In this document: positions 43,064-51,427 of the stretch, piece after piece
Layout of the letters: the number at the start of each line of letters is the position of its first letter
How positions within the stretch are numbered: position 1 is the stretch's first letter
DNA from: JBDWFY01 sp965275915
GTDB taxonomy: Bacteria; Pseudomonadota; Alphaproteobacteria; Rhizobiales; Stappiaceae
DNA length: 64,000 bases
Reading direction: 5' to 3'
NCBI GenBank assembly: GCA_965275915.1
Contig: CBDHYI010000007.1
Span: 62,001-126,000, forward strand
Notes under the pieces: generated by a model
The model's database searches: none
What the model saw: the letters and a program-made list of their open reading frames with translations, nothing else
Told to the model about the DNA's origin: nothing
Program-made: the position numbers and the translations under genes

Positions 43064-44161
43064 ATGCGTTGGACAATCCCGTTTTCGATCCGGCAGCTCA
43101 AACGCCGGCTCAGCCTCTTACTAATCCCGTTAGCGCTTCTGATCCTTCAAGGCTGCAGCAATGTTGCCTACATTTCCCAATCTGTCGGCGGGCACCTGAA
43201 GCTTGTCTCGGGAAGCCGGCCGGTCGAGACCCTGCTCAAGGACCGCACGCTTGAGCCTGCGTTCAAGGAGCAATTGTCTCTTTCGGCGGACATTCGAACC
43301 TTTGCCAGCGAAAGGCTGGCCCTGCCGGACAATGACAGCTATCGCAACTATGTCGATACCGGCCGGGAATATGTCACCTGGTCTGTTTTCGCCGCACCGG
43401 AATTCTCCCAGAATGTGCGCACCTGGTGTTTCCCCGTTGCCGGTTGCGTGCCCTATCGCGGTTATTTCTCCAAAGACCGGGCAGAAAAATTCGCGGAAGA
43501 AATCCGGTCCGAAGGGTTTGACGTCTATGTCGGCGGCGTCCCTGCCTACTCGACCCTTGGCTGGCTGGACGATCCGCTGCTCAACACCATGTTTCTGCGC
43601 GGCGAAATCAATCTTGCCCGCGTGGTGTTTCATGAACTGGCCCATCAACACGTTTATGTGCCCGGAGACGCAGCCTTCAATGAAGCGTTTGCTGTGGCGG
43701 TTGAAGAAAGCGGGACAATTCTGTGGCTGGAAAGCCGGTCCGACGAAGCCGGATTGCAGTTGTACAGATCGGCGCGAAAGCGCAACGAAACGTTTCTGGC
43801 GCTCATAGCGGAGACCCGCGTGGAACTGGACCGCATATATGACAGCGCGGACAGCGATGCGAAAAAACGGCAGGCAAAAGACGCGGCGATTGAAAGGCTC
43901 CGCGCCCGCTACAGGCGGGTGAGATCGCAAAAATGGAATGGGTATCCCGGCTACGATCACTGGTTCAATGAACCGATCAACAACGCGAAACTGGCAACGG
44001 TCTCAGTCTATAACGACCTGCAGCCGGCCTTTTCCCGACTTCTGACGCTTTGCCAGGGCGATTATGAACGCTTCTATGAAGCCGTCAGCGCTCTTGCAAA
44101 ACGGAACCCCGCAGAACGCCGCACGGCTCTGGAAGACGCCGACGAGTGTATCCGGATGTGA
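43064..44161 (+). CDS. Lipoprotein aminopeptidase, DUF2265 family zinc metallopeptidase
   Basis: The 365-residue protein has a signal peptide with a lipobox (LLILQGC, Cys31) and so should be anchored to a membrane facing the periplasm. The zinc site is VVFHELAHQH (His190, His194) followed by FNEAFA with Glu207 as the third ligand, the gluzincin layout. Other family features include YISQSVGGHLKLV near the mature N terminus and GYDHWFNEPINNAKLATVS near the end. This matches the DUF2265 predicted aminopeptidases. Substrates are unknown. It begins 14 bases after the frameshifted lipoprotein and may share its transcript. Confidence 0.9.
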   Translation: MRWTIPFSIRQLKRRLSLLLIPLALLILQGCSNVAYISQSVGGHLKLVSGSRPVETLLKDRTLEPAFKEQLSLSADIRTFASERLALPDNDSYRNYVDTGREYVTWSVFAAPEFSQNVRTWCFPVAGCVPYRGYFSKDRAEKFAEEIRSEGFDVYVGGVPAYSTLGWLDDPLLNTMFLRGEINLARVVFHELAHQHVYVPGDAAFNEAFAVAVEESGTILWLESRSDEAGLQLYRSARKRNETFLALIAETRVELDRIYDSADSDAKKRQAKDAAIERLRARYRRVRSQKWNGYPGYDHWFNEPINNAKLATVSVYNDLQPAFSRLLTLCQGDYERFYEAVSALAKRNPAERRTALEDADECIRM

Positions 44162-44378
44162 GTTATGATCAGATTGGCGCATTTTCAGTAACAGGCACCG
44201 GCCCCGAGGGCCGACAGGACGAACCTCCGAAAATATAAAAATTTCCGAAGGCCGCGTTCCGTCCGTTCAACGCCATTCTTCGAAAGCATCCGCAAACTTT
44301 CCGCGTGTCCGCCGCCGATCCCCTTCACAAGTGTGTGAGGCCTCATTTCTTGTGCAAAATACCAGTTGAAATTTTTTC

Positions 44379-44394
44379 TACCTATCGATAGGTA
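44379..44394. promoter_or_regulatory. Perfect 16-bp palindrome upstream of the GST gene (candidate operator)
   Basis: TACCTATCGATAGGTA is a perfect palindrome 60 bases upstream of the GST start, inside promoter-like AT-rich DNA. Its size and symmetry suit a TetR-type repressor, but no regulator gene adjoins it. Confidence 0.5.
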
Positions 44395-44453
44395 TATAGC
44401 ATTCAAAATGCCGTTGAATGATCAACGGACAGCACAATCCAAGAGAGGTTCTC

Positions 44454-45074
44454 ATGAAAGTCTATGACGTGGAGGGTTTCCCCAATCCGGCCCGTGTGCG
44501 CATTGCCCTGGCCGAAAAAGGAGCTGTTGATCAGGTGGAGTTTATTCCTGTCGACGTGATGAACGGCGAACATCGCTCAGTTGAGTTCAAAGCCAAAAAT
44601 CCGGATGCCGCCGTGCCGTGCCTTGAGCTGGAGGACGGAACGCACATCTCCCAGTGCACAGCCATCACCGAATATCTGGACGGGCAGTTGGACGGCACCC
44701 CGTTGTGCGGAACATCGCCGAAGGAACGCGCTGTTGTTTCGATGATGAACCTGCGTGCGGAAAGTGGTCTTTTGGATGCTGCCGGCGACTATTTTCACCA
44801 CGCCACCCCCGGCCTGGGTCCGGATCTGGAAACATACCAGAACAGGGACTGGGGTATGAAGCGCCGCGATAAGGCCGTTGACACAATGACATATCTTGAT
44901 GGCGTTCTGGCCAAAAATGCCTGGCTCGCCGGCGACACGTTCTCCATAGCCGACATCACGGCATTCGCCGGATTGGCATTTGCGGACTTTGCGAAGGTCG
45001 ACATCCCGGCAAGCCTGACACATCTGATCGCATGGCGCGAAAAAATGAATGCGCGGCCCAGCATCGCCGGGTAA
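44454..45074 (+). CDS. Glutathione S-transferase family protein
   Basis: The 206-residue protein has an N-terminal thioredoxin-like domain (MKVYDVEGFPNPARVRIALA, then NPDAAVPCLELEDGTHISQC with the cis-proline and the glutathione gamma-glutamyl site). A helical C-terminal domain contains WLAGDTFSIADITAFAGLAF, the folding motif of GSTs. A serine or tyrosine nucleophile at the usual N-terminal site is not obvious; a serine-class member lacking it is possible. The ATG follows AGAGAGGTTCTC, and a 16-bp palindrome lies 60 bases upstream. A cupin gene and an SDR gene follow on the same strand. Confidence 0.9.
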   Translation: MKVYDVEGFPNPARVRIALAEKGAVDQVEFIPVDVMNGEHRSVEFKAKNPDAAVPCLELEDGTHISQCTAITEYLDGQLDGTPLCGTSPKERAVVSMMNLRAESGLLDAAGDYFHHATPGLGPDLETYQNRDWGMKRRDKAVDTMTYLDGVLAKNAWLAGDTFSIADITAFAGLAFADFAKVDIPASLTHLIAWREKMNARPSIAG

Positions 45075-45214
45075 TCTCAGAAAGAAGGATCGCGTTGCCG
45101 CGCTCGGCCGCAGCGCGATTGCCTCGATTTTCGGTCCTCTCCCCTGTGACCGCCATTTTGTGACGACACGGTCTGCCCCGTCCCGCTGCCGGACTGCTGT
45201 TGAAAGGAAATTCT

Positions 45215-45892
45215 ATGGAACTAAACGCAGATTTCAGCCAGCGCGTTGTTGTCCACTCCGACGAAATCGAGTGGTTATCTTCTCCGATTCCGGGTGTCGA
45301 CCGGCGTATGCTTGATCGCATCGGCGATGAAGTGGCCCGGGCAACGACGATTGTTCGCTACGCGCCGGAAAGCAAATTCTCCCCGCATGTCCATTCCGGC
45401 GGCGAGGAATTTATCGTCCTTGATGGCGTGTTCCAGGATGAGCACGGCGACTTTCCGGCCGGCTCCTATATCAGGAATCCGCCGACCTCTTCCCACACGC
45501 CCGGGTCCGACAAAGGATGCATCATTTTCGTCAAGCTCTGGCAGTTTGAACCAGATGACAGAACCCAGATCATGATCGACATGAACAAGATGGAACCGGT
45601 TGCGGCGGCGGACAGACCCGGCGTTACGGTGCTTCCCCTGTTTCAGGATGACAGGGAAACCGTGCGTATGGAAACATGGGCCAAGGGCGCCCGGGTGAGC
45701 ATCGACCTTCCGCGAGGCGGTGAATTCATCGTTTTGGACGGCAGCTTTACGGACGGCGACGACACGCTGCGTAAACACTCCTGGCTCCGTATTCCGGAAG
45801 GTGGAAAGCTTGATGCTGTCTCAAACGCGGACAACACCAGGGTATGGATGAAGACGGGCCATATTCCGCACGCAAAACCGCCGGCCGTTTGA
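45215..45892 (+). CDS. Double cupin-domain protein, ChrR-like
   Basis: The 225-residue protein has two cupin units. The first contains SPHVHSGGEEFIVLDGVFQDE with metal-ligand histidines and glutamate. The second contains LPRGGEFIVLDGSFTD and keeps the fold but lacks the histidines, so only the first is likely to bind metal. This is the layout of ChrR-type cupins, which in some bacteria act as anti-sigma factors, but there is no zinc-binding N-terminal anti-sigma domain here and no sigma factor beside it. A stand-alone cupin enzyme or sensor is more likely. ATG 45215 follows TGAAAGGAAATTCT. The SDR gene starts three bases after the stop. Confidence 0.85.
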   Translation: MELNADFSQRVVVHSDEIEWLSSPIPGVDRRMLDRIGDEVARATTIVRYAPESKFSPHVHSGGEEFIVLDGVFQDEHGDFPAGSYIRNPPTSSHTPGSDKGCIIFVKLWQFEPDDRTQIMIDMNKMEPVAAADRPGVTVLPLFQDDRETVRMETWAKGARVSIDLPRGGEFIVLDGSFTDGDDTLRKHSWLRIPEGGKLDAVSNADNTRVWMKTGHIPHAKPPAV

Positions 45893-45894
45893 TC

Positions 45895-46578
45895 ATGAGT
45901 GATAAAAAATCACTGGCGGTCGTCGCCGGAGCGGGAAGCGGCCTTGGCCGCGCCCTGCTCAAACGTTTTCAGGACGGCGGTTATGAGGTCGTCGGACTCG
46001 GCCGCTCGCCCCTGAACGACAGCGATTTTCCGTTTCAGCAGGTCGATCTGTCGAACGAAAACGATGCTTCGCAAACGCTCGGTGCGCTGATAGCGGACCG
46101 TGGGGCTCCGAAAGTCGTCATTCATAACACCGCAGAACTGGTGATCGCACCGTTTGAAAAAACGACTCCGGCCGACTATCAGCGCACCTGGAACGCCATG
46201 GTCTTGACGGCAATTTTGCTGGCTAAGGCAACAGTGCCGCCAATGGTCGAATCCGGTGGCGGGGCGTTTCTGGTTTCAGGCGCCACCGCCAGTCTTCGAG
46301 GAGGGGCGCGGTTTTCTGCGTTCGCCTCGGCAAAATTTGCCTTGCGTGGCCTCGCTCAATCCCTAGCTCGGGAGTATCAGAGCGAAGGCGTCCACGTTGC
46401 ACATATGATTCTGGACGGAATCATCGACACGCCGCGCAGCCGCGACCTCCACACGTTGGATCCGGACCGTATGATGAAACCGGCCGACATCGCCGAGATT
46501 TACTGGCAGGTAGCGCATCAGCCGGCATCAACCTGGACCCATGAATTGGACCTGCGTCCTCAAACCGAGCGTTTTTAA
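45895..46578 (+). CDS. Short-chain dehydrogenase/reductase lacking the catalytic tyrosine
   Basis: The 227-residue protein is an SDR with the cofactor loop VVAGAGSGLGRALL near residues 10-21 and the active-site region VSGATASLRGGARFSAFASAK. Serine 128 and Lys147 are in place, but Phe143 stands where SDRs have the catalytic tyrosine (YxxxK). This substitution, as I recall, is typical for a subgroup with GATASLRGGA, so it is a variant family rather than a broken gene. Reaction and substrate are unknown. Translation starts at ATG 45895, two bases after the cupin stop, which indicates coupling. Confidence 0.87.
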   Translation: MSDKKSLAVVAGAGSGLGRALLKRFQDGGYEVVGLGRSPLNDSDFPFQQVDLSNENDASQTLGALIADRGAPKVVIHNTAELVIAPFEKTTPADYQRTWNAMVLTAILLAKATVPPMVESGGGAFLVSGATASLRGGARFSAFASAKFALRGLAQSLAREYQSEGVHVAHMILDGIIDTPRSRDLHTLDPDRMMKPADIAEIYWQVAHQPASTWTHELDLRPQTERF

Positions 46579-46956
46579 GTCGTGCCGGCCGAAGTCACGC
46601 CATTCGACTTTATGATTAGGACATGGGTCAGAGTATTGAAGCACCTTTTACAGTGCGTTGCGGAAAACAGATGAAAAAAATTAGAATAACTCAATAAAAT
46701 CCGAATAATAAGAGATACTGCATCGCAATATAATTTCGATCAGATCTCGGTCTGATGCCAATCCGGGCGTTCATATATTGTGGGAACCGGTCGATGCACT
46801 GCTTTAGTATTATTGCGGCCAATCATTACATTTTTTTAATGTCGACGCTGTGTGTACGGCGTTTTTACGCACCCCTCTTTTGGAGGAGGAAATCTTCTCA
46901 TCGGAAAGGTCAAAGAGTGCAACACAACAGTTTTTCGGGTGTACCGGGAGGAATGT
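46579..46956. other. Long 5' region of the HAAT-type transporter operon
   Basis: An AT-rich stretch of 378 bases (AAAAAAATTAGAATAACTC near 46674) without a supported gene. It ends in GGGAGGAATGT, the strong ribosome site of the binding-protein gene. A promoter and long leader are expected here. CGGCGTTTTTACGC near 46857 is a weak hairpin only. Confidence 0.4.
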
Positions 46957-48312
46957 ATGACCCTAATTCGCAAATCAGTTAATCGGCGTTCTATTCTGAA
47001 GGCAGGCGCGGCGGGCGGCATCGCGCTTGCGGTGCCGACTATCTTCACAAGCCGCGCCTGGTCCGCAGGCTATCTGAATGAGCCGACCGGCGCGACGGTG
47101 ACACTGGGTTTCAACGTGCCGCAAACCGGTCCCTACGCGGATGAGGGTGCTGACGAACTGCGCGCTTATCAGCTCGCCGTCGAGCATCTGAACGGCGAAG
47201 GCGACGGTGGCATGCTCAACACATTCTCGTCCAAGGCCCTCAAAGGCAATGGTATCCTTGGCAAGAAGGTCGAATATGTAACGGGCGACACGCAGACCAA
47301 GTCGGATGCTGCGCGTGCATCAGCGAAATCCATGATTGAAAAAGACGGCGCCATCATGATCACCGGCGGTTCGTCGTCCGGTGTGGCCGTTGCGGTTCAG
47401 GCGCTCTGCCAGGAGGCAGGGGTTATCTTCATGGCCGGTCTGACCCACTCCAACGACACCACCGGTAAAGACAAGAAAGCCAACGGCTTCCGTCACTTCT
47501 TCAACTCCTACATGTCCGGTGCCGCGCTGGCTCCGGTTCTAAAGAACGCATATGGCGACGACCGCAAGGCCTATCACCTGACCGCCGACTACAACTGGGG
47601 CTACACCACCGAGCAGGCGGTGAAAGAATCCACCGAGGCCCTTGGTTGGGAAACGGTTGAAACCGTTAAGACGCCGCTGGCCGCAACGGACTTCTCCGCC
47701 TACATCACGCCGGTTCTTCAGTCCGACGCTGACGTGCTCGTGTTGAACCACTACGGCGGCAACATGGTGAACTCGCTGACCAACGCGGTTCAGTTCGGCC
47801 TGCGCGACAAGCAGGTAAATGGCAAAAACTTCGAAATTATCGTTCCGCTCTATTCCCGCCTGATGGCCAAAGGTGCCGGCCAGAACGTTAAGGGCATCTT
47901 CGGTTCCACCAACTGGCACTGGTCGCTTCAGGATGACGGCTCCAAGGCATTCGTCAAATCCTTTGGTGAGAAATACGGCTTCCCGCCGAGCCAGGCAGCA
48001 CACACAACCTACGTGCAGGCACTCCTTTATGCCGACGCGTGTGAGCGGGCCGGCACGTTCAACCCGTGTGGCGTTGTCGAAGCTCTGGAAGGCTTCGAGT
48101 TCGACGGTCTGGGTAACGGCAAGACCCTTTACCGTGCCGAAGACCACCAGTGCTTCAAGGACGTTCTCGTCGTGAAGGGTAAAGAAAATCCGAACTCCGA
48201 GTTCGACCTTCTGGAAATCGTCGAAGTGACCCCGGTCGAACAGGTCACCTACGCCCCGGATCATCCGCAGTTTGCGGGCGGTGCTCTCGGTACCTGCAAC
48301 CCGGGCGTCTAA
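46957..48312 (+). CDS. HAAT-type ABC transporter substrate-binding protein with Tat signal
   Basis: The 451-residue protein begins with a twin-arginine leader: NRRSILKAG followed by a hydrophobic stretch and ASP-box-like AWSAG. It is therefore exported folded to the periplasm. The mature part is a periplasmic binding fold of the branched-chain amino acid (LivK/HAAT) family (LGFNVPQTGPYADEGADELR, ITGGSSSGVAVAVQALCQEAGV, HHFFNSYMSGAALAPV, YNWGYTTEQA). Tat export and the extra length differ from classic LivK; the ligand (amino acid, amide or urea) cannot be read out. ATG 46957 is preceded by GGGAGGAATGT. Two permeases and two ATPases follow. Confidence 0.9.
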   Translation: MTLIRKSVNRRSILKAGAAGGIALAVPTIFTSRAWSAGYLNEPTGATVTLGFNVPQTGPYADEGADELRAYQLAVEHLNGEGDGGMLNTFSSKALKGNGILGKKVEYVTGDTQTKSDAARASAKSMIEKDGAIMITGGSSSGVAVAVQALCQEAGVIFMAGLTHSNDTTGKDKKANGFRHFFNSYMSGAALAPVLKNAYGDDRKAYHLTADYNWGYTTEQAVKESTEALGWETVETVKTPLAATDFSAYITPVLQSDADVLVLNHYGGNMVNSLTNAVQFGLRDKQVNGKNFEIIVPLYSRLMAKGAGQNVKGIFGSTNWHWSLQDDGSKAFVKSFGEKYGFPPSQAAHTTYVQALLYADACERAGTFNPCGVVEALEGFEFDGLGNGKTLYRAEDHQCFKDVLVVKGKENPNSEFDLLEIVEVTPVEQVTYAPDHPQFAGGALGTCNPGV

Positions 48313-48328
48313 TACTCACGAAAACGGA

Positions 48329-48361
48329 GGGACGGGGCGCGTGTCGCCCTGTCCCTTTTAT
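48329..48361 (+). terminator. Hairpin with T-tract after the binding-protein gene
   Basis: GGGACGGGGCG and CGCCCTGTCCC pair along 11 bp (one G-U) around CGTGT and are followed by TTTTATT. It sits between the binding-protein gene and the permeases and probably protects the upstream message or lowers downstream transcription. Confidence 0.8.
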
Positions 48362-48419
48362 TAGAAATAATGCGAGCTTGTTTTTTTTTGACTCGCGCTG
48401 ATGATCCGGGCTGATAGCG

Positions 48420-49451
48420 ATGGATGCGATACTTCTTCAAATTCTGAACGGCCTCGACAAGGGGTCAGCCTATGCGCTGATTGCCCTGGGCCTGACCCTC
48501 ATTTTCGGAACGCTCGGCGTGGTCAATTTCGCGCATGGCGCGCTGTTCATGATCGGGGCGTTCTGCGCGGTGACCCTGAGCCGGCTGCTCTCGTTGTCGT
48601 TCGTAACGATCGATGAAACCCAGAAGGACTTTCTCGGCAATCCCCTGAAGGTCGAAACACCATACGTTGAGGCATGGTTCGGGCCGGAGACCGGAGCGGC
48701 GATCATTGACTGGTCTGTACCGCTCGCGATTTTATTCTCGATACCGATCATGGCACTCGTCGGCCTCTTCATGGAACGCGGCCTGATCAAGTATTTTTAC
48801 AAGCGCCCGCATGCGGATCAGATCCTGGTCACCTTCGGTCTGGCCATCGTGCTTCAAGAGATCATCAAGTACTTCTTTGGTGCCAACCCGATCCCGACAC
48901 CGGCGCCTGACGTATTTGCCGGCAGTCTCGATTTCGGCGTACTGGTGGGAATGGATCCCAACGTCATCATCTATCCTTACTGGCGCATCGTGTATTTTCT
49001 GTTCGCCGCGGCCATCATCGGAGCAGTGTTCGCGTTCCTCCAGTTCACGACTTTCGGAATGGTCGTTCGCGCGGGCATGGCGGATCGGCAGACGGTCGGG
49101 CTGCTTGGCATCAATATCGACAAGCGCTTCACGGTGATGTTCGCGCTTGCCGCCGTGGTTGCCGGACTGGCCGGTGTGATGTATGCGCCGATCAATTCTC
49201 CGAACTATCACATGGGAATGGATTTCCTCGTGTTGAGCTTCGTGGTTGTTGTCGTGGGCGGAATGGGGTCTCTGCCCGGCGCGGTTCTGGCGGGCTTCCT
49301 GCTTGGAGTTCTTGAGAGTTTCGCCTCTATGGCGCAAGTCGTCGCGTTGCTGCCCGGCATCAACCAGATCATCATTTATCTCGTTGCAATCGTGATCCTC
49401 CTGACCCGTCCGCGGGGTCTGATGGGCCGCAAGGGCGTTATGGAGAGCTAA
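48420..49451 (+). CDS. HAAT-type ABC transporter permease, LivH-like
   Basis: The 343-residue protein has the LivH N terminus (LLQILNGLDKGSAYALIALG LTLIF region), GVVNFAHGALFM, a C-terminal MGSLPGAVLAGFLLGVLESF with the conserved EAA-like loop, and about eight membrane helices. An unusual insertion of some 35 residues near 60-95 (DETQKDFLGNPL, EAWFGPETGA) lies in a periplasmic loop. It pairs with the LivM-like protein that follows three bases later, forming the inner-membrane channel. The ATG lies 107 bases after the binding-protein gene, past a hairpin. Confidence 0.92.
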   Translation: MDAILLQILNGLDKGSAYALIALGLTLIFGTLGVVNFAHGALFMIGAFCAVTLSRLLSLSFVTIDETQKDFLGNPLKVETPYVEAWFGPETGAAIIDWSVPLAILFSIPIMALVGLFMERGLIKYFYKRPHADQILVTFGLAIVLQEIIKYFFGANPIPTPAPDVFAGSLDFGVLVGMDPNVIIYPYWRIVYFLFAAAIIGAVFAFLQFTTFGMVVRAGMADRQTVGLLGINIDKRFTVMFALAAVVAGLAGVMYAPINSPNYHMGMDFLVLSFVVVVVGGMGSLPGAVLAGFLLGVLESFASMAQVVALLPGINQIIIYLVAIVILLTRPRGLMGRKGVMES

Positions 49452-49454
49452 GTC

Positions 49455-50660
49455 ATGCTGGGACTCAACAAAAAAGACACCTCTCTCTTCTTCCTGGTGT
49501 TGCTCTTGGTGGTTTTCGCACCGTTCCTGCTCAACCCGTTCCCGGAAGGATCGGAGCTTGCACAGTTCAACGCCGGCTATCCCGACCTGATGCAGAGGTT
49601 CCTGATTTTCGGCATCTTTGCGATCGGCTTCAACATCCTGTTCGGTCTGACCGGATATCTGAGCTTCGGTCACGCCGCCTTCCTGGGTGTCGGCTCCTAT
49701 GCAGGTGTCTGGATGATGAAGCTGCTGACCATGAACGTCATCCCGGCGATCTTCATGTCGGTGGTCTTCGCCGGATTGTTCTCGTTGCTCGTCGGATATA
49801 TTTCGCTGCGCCGCTCGGGAATCTATTTCTCGATCCTGACGCTTGCCTTCGCTCAAATGTCGTTTTCCCTCGCATATTCGGTTCTGACACCGATCACCAA
49901 CGGGGAAACGGGTCTGCAGCTCGCGCTTGACGACCCGCGCATTCTCGGGGTCAGCGCAGAAAACGGAGCAATCCCGCCCGCGAACTTCTTCGGTATCCCG
50001 ATGCGCGAGAGTTTCGAACTGAGTCTGGGGGGATGGCTGTTCACGTTTAACGCCGGCTACTACCTGTGTGCCGTGGTCATGATGGTTGCGTTTTACGTTG
50101 CCATCAGGATTTTCCGGTCGCCATTCGGCATGATGCTTCGCGCGGTCAAGTCCAACCAGCAGCGCATGAACTTCACGGGCCTTAACAGCAGACCCTATAC
50201 ACTGGCAGCTTTCGTCATCTCCGGTATGTATGCCGGGTTGGCCGGTGGGCTCATGGTCGCGATGGATCCGCTTGCAGGTGCTGAGCGCATGCAGTGGACG
50301 GCGTCCGGCGAGGTTGTTCTGATGACGATCCTCGGTGGGGCGGGTACCTTGATCGGCCCCGTTCTGGGCGCAGGCTTCATCAAGTATTGCGAGAACATCT
50401 TCTCCAAGATCAACGACAACATTCTGTACGACTGGTTCGCCGCGCTTCCGCAGGGTGTCGCCGATTTCCTCGTCTTCGTCATTCACCCCTTCATCGGTAA
50501 AGGATGGCATTTGACGCTCGGTATCATGTTCATGCTGATCGTGATCTTCCTGCCGGGTGGCATCATGGAAGGCGTGGAAAGGATCGGACGGCTCTTCAAA
50601 CGCAAATCGTCCAAGGACGAGGATTCCACTGCGCGTCCCAAGGCCGCACCAGCTGAATAA
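49455..50660 (+). CDS. HAAT-type ABC transporter permease, LivM-like
   Basis: The 401-residue protein has the LivM signature GFNILFGLTGYLSFGHAAFL, GSYAGVWMMKLL, SGIYFSILTLAFAQM and ILGGAGTLIGPVLGAGF. It has about ten membrane helices and a charged C-terminal tail (RKSSKDEDSTARPKAAPAE). At 401 residues it is longer than typical LivM, mostly because of a loop near 160-200 (DDPRILGVSAENGAIPP) and the tail. It begins three bases after the LivH-like stop and completes the permease pair. Confidence 0.93.
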   Translation: MLGLNKKDTSLFFLVLLLVVFAPFLLNPFPEGSELAQFNAGYPDLMQRFLIFGIFAIGFNILFGLTGYLSFGHAAFLGVGSYAGVWMMKLLTMNVIPAIFMSVVFAGLFSLLVGYISLRRSGIYFSILTLAFAQMSFSLAYSVLTPITNGETGLQLALDDPRILGVSAENGAIPPANFFGIPMRESFELSLGGWLFTFNAGYYLCAVVMMVAFYVAIRIFRSPFGMMLRAVKSNQQRMNFTGLNSRPYTLAAFVISGMYAGLAGGLMVAMDPLAGAERMQWTASGEVVLMTILGGAGTLIGPVLGAGFIKYCENIFSKINDNILYDWFAALPQGVADFLVFVIHPFIGKGWHLTLGIMFMLIVIFLPGGIMEGVERIGRLFKRKSSKDEDSTARPKAAPAE

Positions 50661-50671
50661 GGTGAAATGAC

Positions 50672-51427
50672 ATGGAAATCTTGCGTGTCGAGGGCGTGAA
50701 CAAGTCGTTCGGCGGACTGAGAGCCCTGAACAACGTCAACTTCTCGGTTGAACAGGGAACTGTTCAAGCGATCATCGGTCCCAATGGAGCCGGAAAGTCG
50801 ACCTTCCTGAATTGCCTGATCGGGAGACTTGTGCCTGATTCAGGGAGGGTGATGTTTGGCGATATCTCGTTGACCGGGATGAAACCATACGAGATCAACC
50901 AGGTTGGAATCTCGCGTGTTTTCCAGACGCCGGAGATCTTCGGAGATCTCACGCTGCTGGAAAACATCATGATTCCCGCCCTTGCGAAGCGGGACGGTGA
51001 ATTTACGCTGCACGCGTTTGCCGACGCCGCCAAGGACACCGAGATCCGCGACAAGGCGCTCCACATGCTGGAGGACGTCGGCCTTGTGGAGAAAAAGGAT
51101 ACGGTTGCCGATTCCCTTTCGCGCGGTGACAAGCGCCGTCTGGAACTGGCCATGTGCCTGTCGCAGGACCCGAAGCTTCTTCTTTTGGACGAGCCGACAG
51201 CCGGCATGTCGCGTGCCGACACCAACAACACGATCGATCTGCTGAAGCGGATCGGCGATCGCGGGATAACCAAGGTGGTTATCGAGCACGACATGCATGT
51301 CGTGTTCTCGCTCGCCGACAAGGTAACCGTCCTTGCCCAGGGCGCGATCATCGCGGAGGGCAAACCGGAAGACATCAAGGGCGATCCGCGCGTTCAGGAA
51401 GCCTATCTCGGAGGAGCGCACCTGTGA
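50672..51427 (+). CDS. HAAT-type ABC transporter ATP-binding protein, LivG-like
   Basis: The 251-residue ATPase has Walker A GPNGAGKST (residues ~36-44), the family's FQTPEIFGDLTLLENIM Q-loop region, signature SLSRGDKRRLELAM (LSRGD in place of the usual LSGGQ), Walker B LLLLDEPTAGM and the H-loop IEHDMHVVF. It starts 11 bases after the LivM-like gene with AAGGTGAAATGAC and overlaps the second ATPase by four bases (GTGA), so the two are translationally coupled. It energises the transporter as one half of an ATPase pair. Confidence 0.93.
   Translation: MEILRVEGVNKSFGGLRALNNVNFSVEQGTVQAIIGPNGAGKSTFLNCLIGRLVPDSGRVMFGDISLTGMKPYEINQVGISRVFQTPEIFGDLTLLENIMIPALAKRDGEFTLHAFADAAKDTEIRDKALHMLEDVGLVEKKDTVADSLSRGDKRRLELAMCLSQDPKLLLLDEPTAGMSRADTNNTIDLLKRIGDRGITKVVIEHDMHVVFSLADKVTVLAQGAIIAEGKPEDIKGDPRVQEAYLGGAHL

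Noticed and set aside
44185..44406. Minus-strand 73-residue frame that could have been a divergent regulator of GST
   Set aside because: It contains no helix-turn-helix pattern and covers the candidate operator.
48732..50510. 592-residue open frame on the minus strand
   Set aside because: It is antisense to the LivH- and LivM-like genes. Its composition (many His, Glu, Arg, Asp) is the usual antisense artefact of membrane-protein genes.
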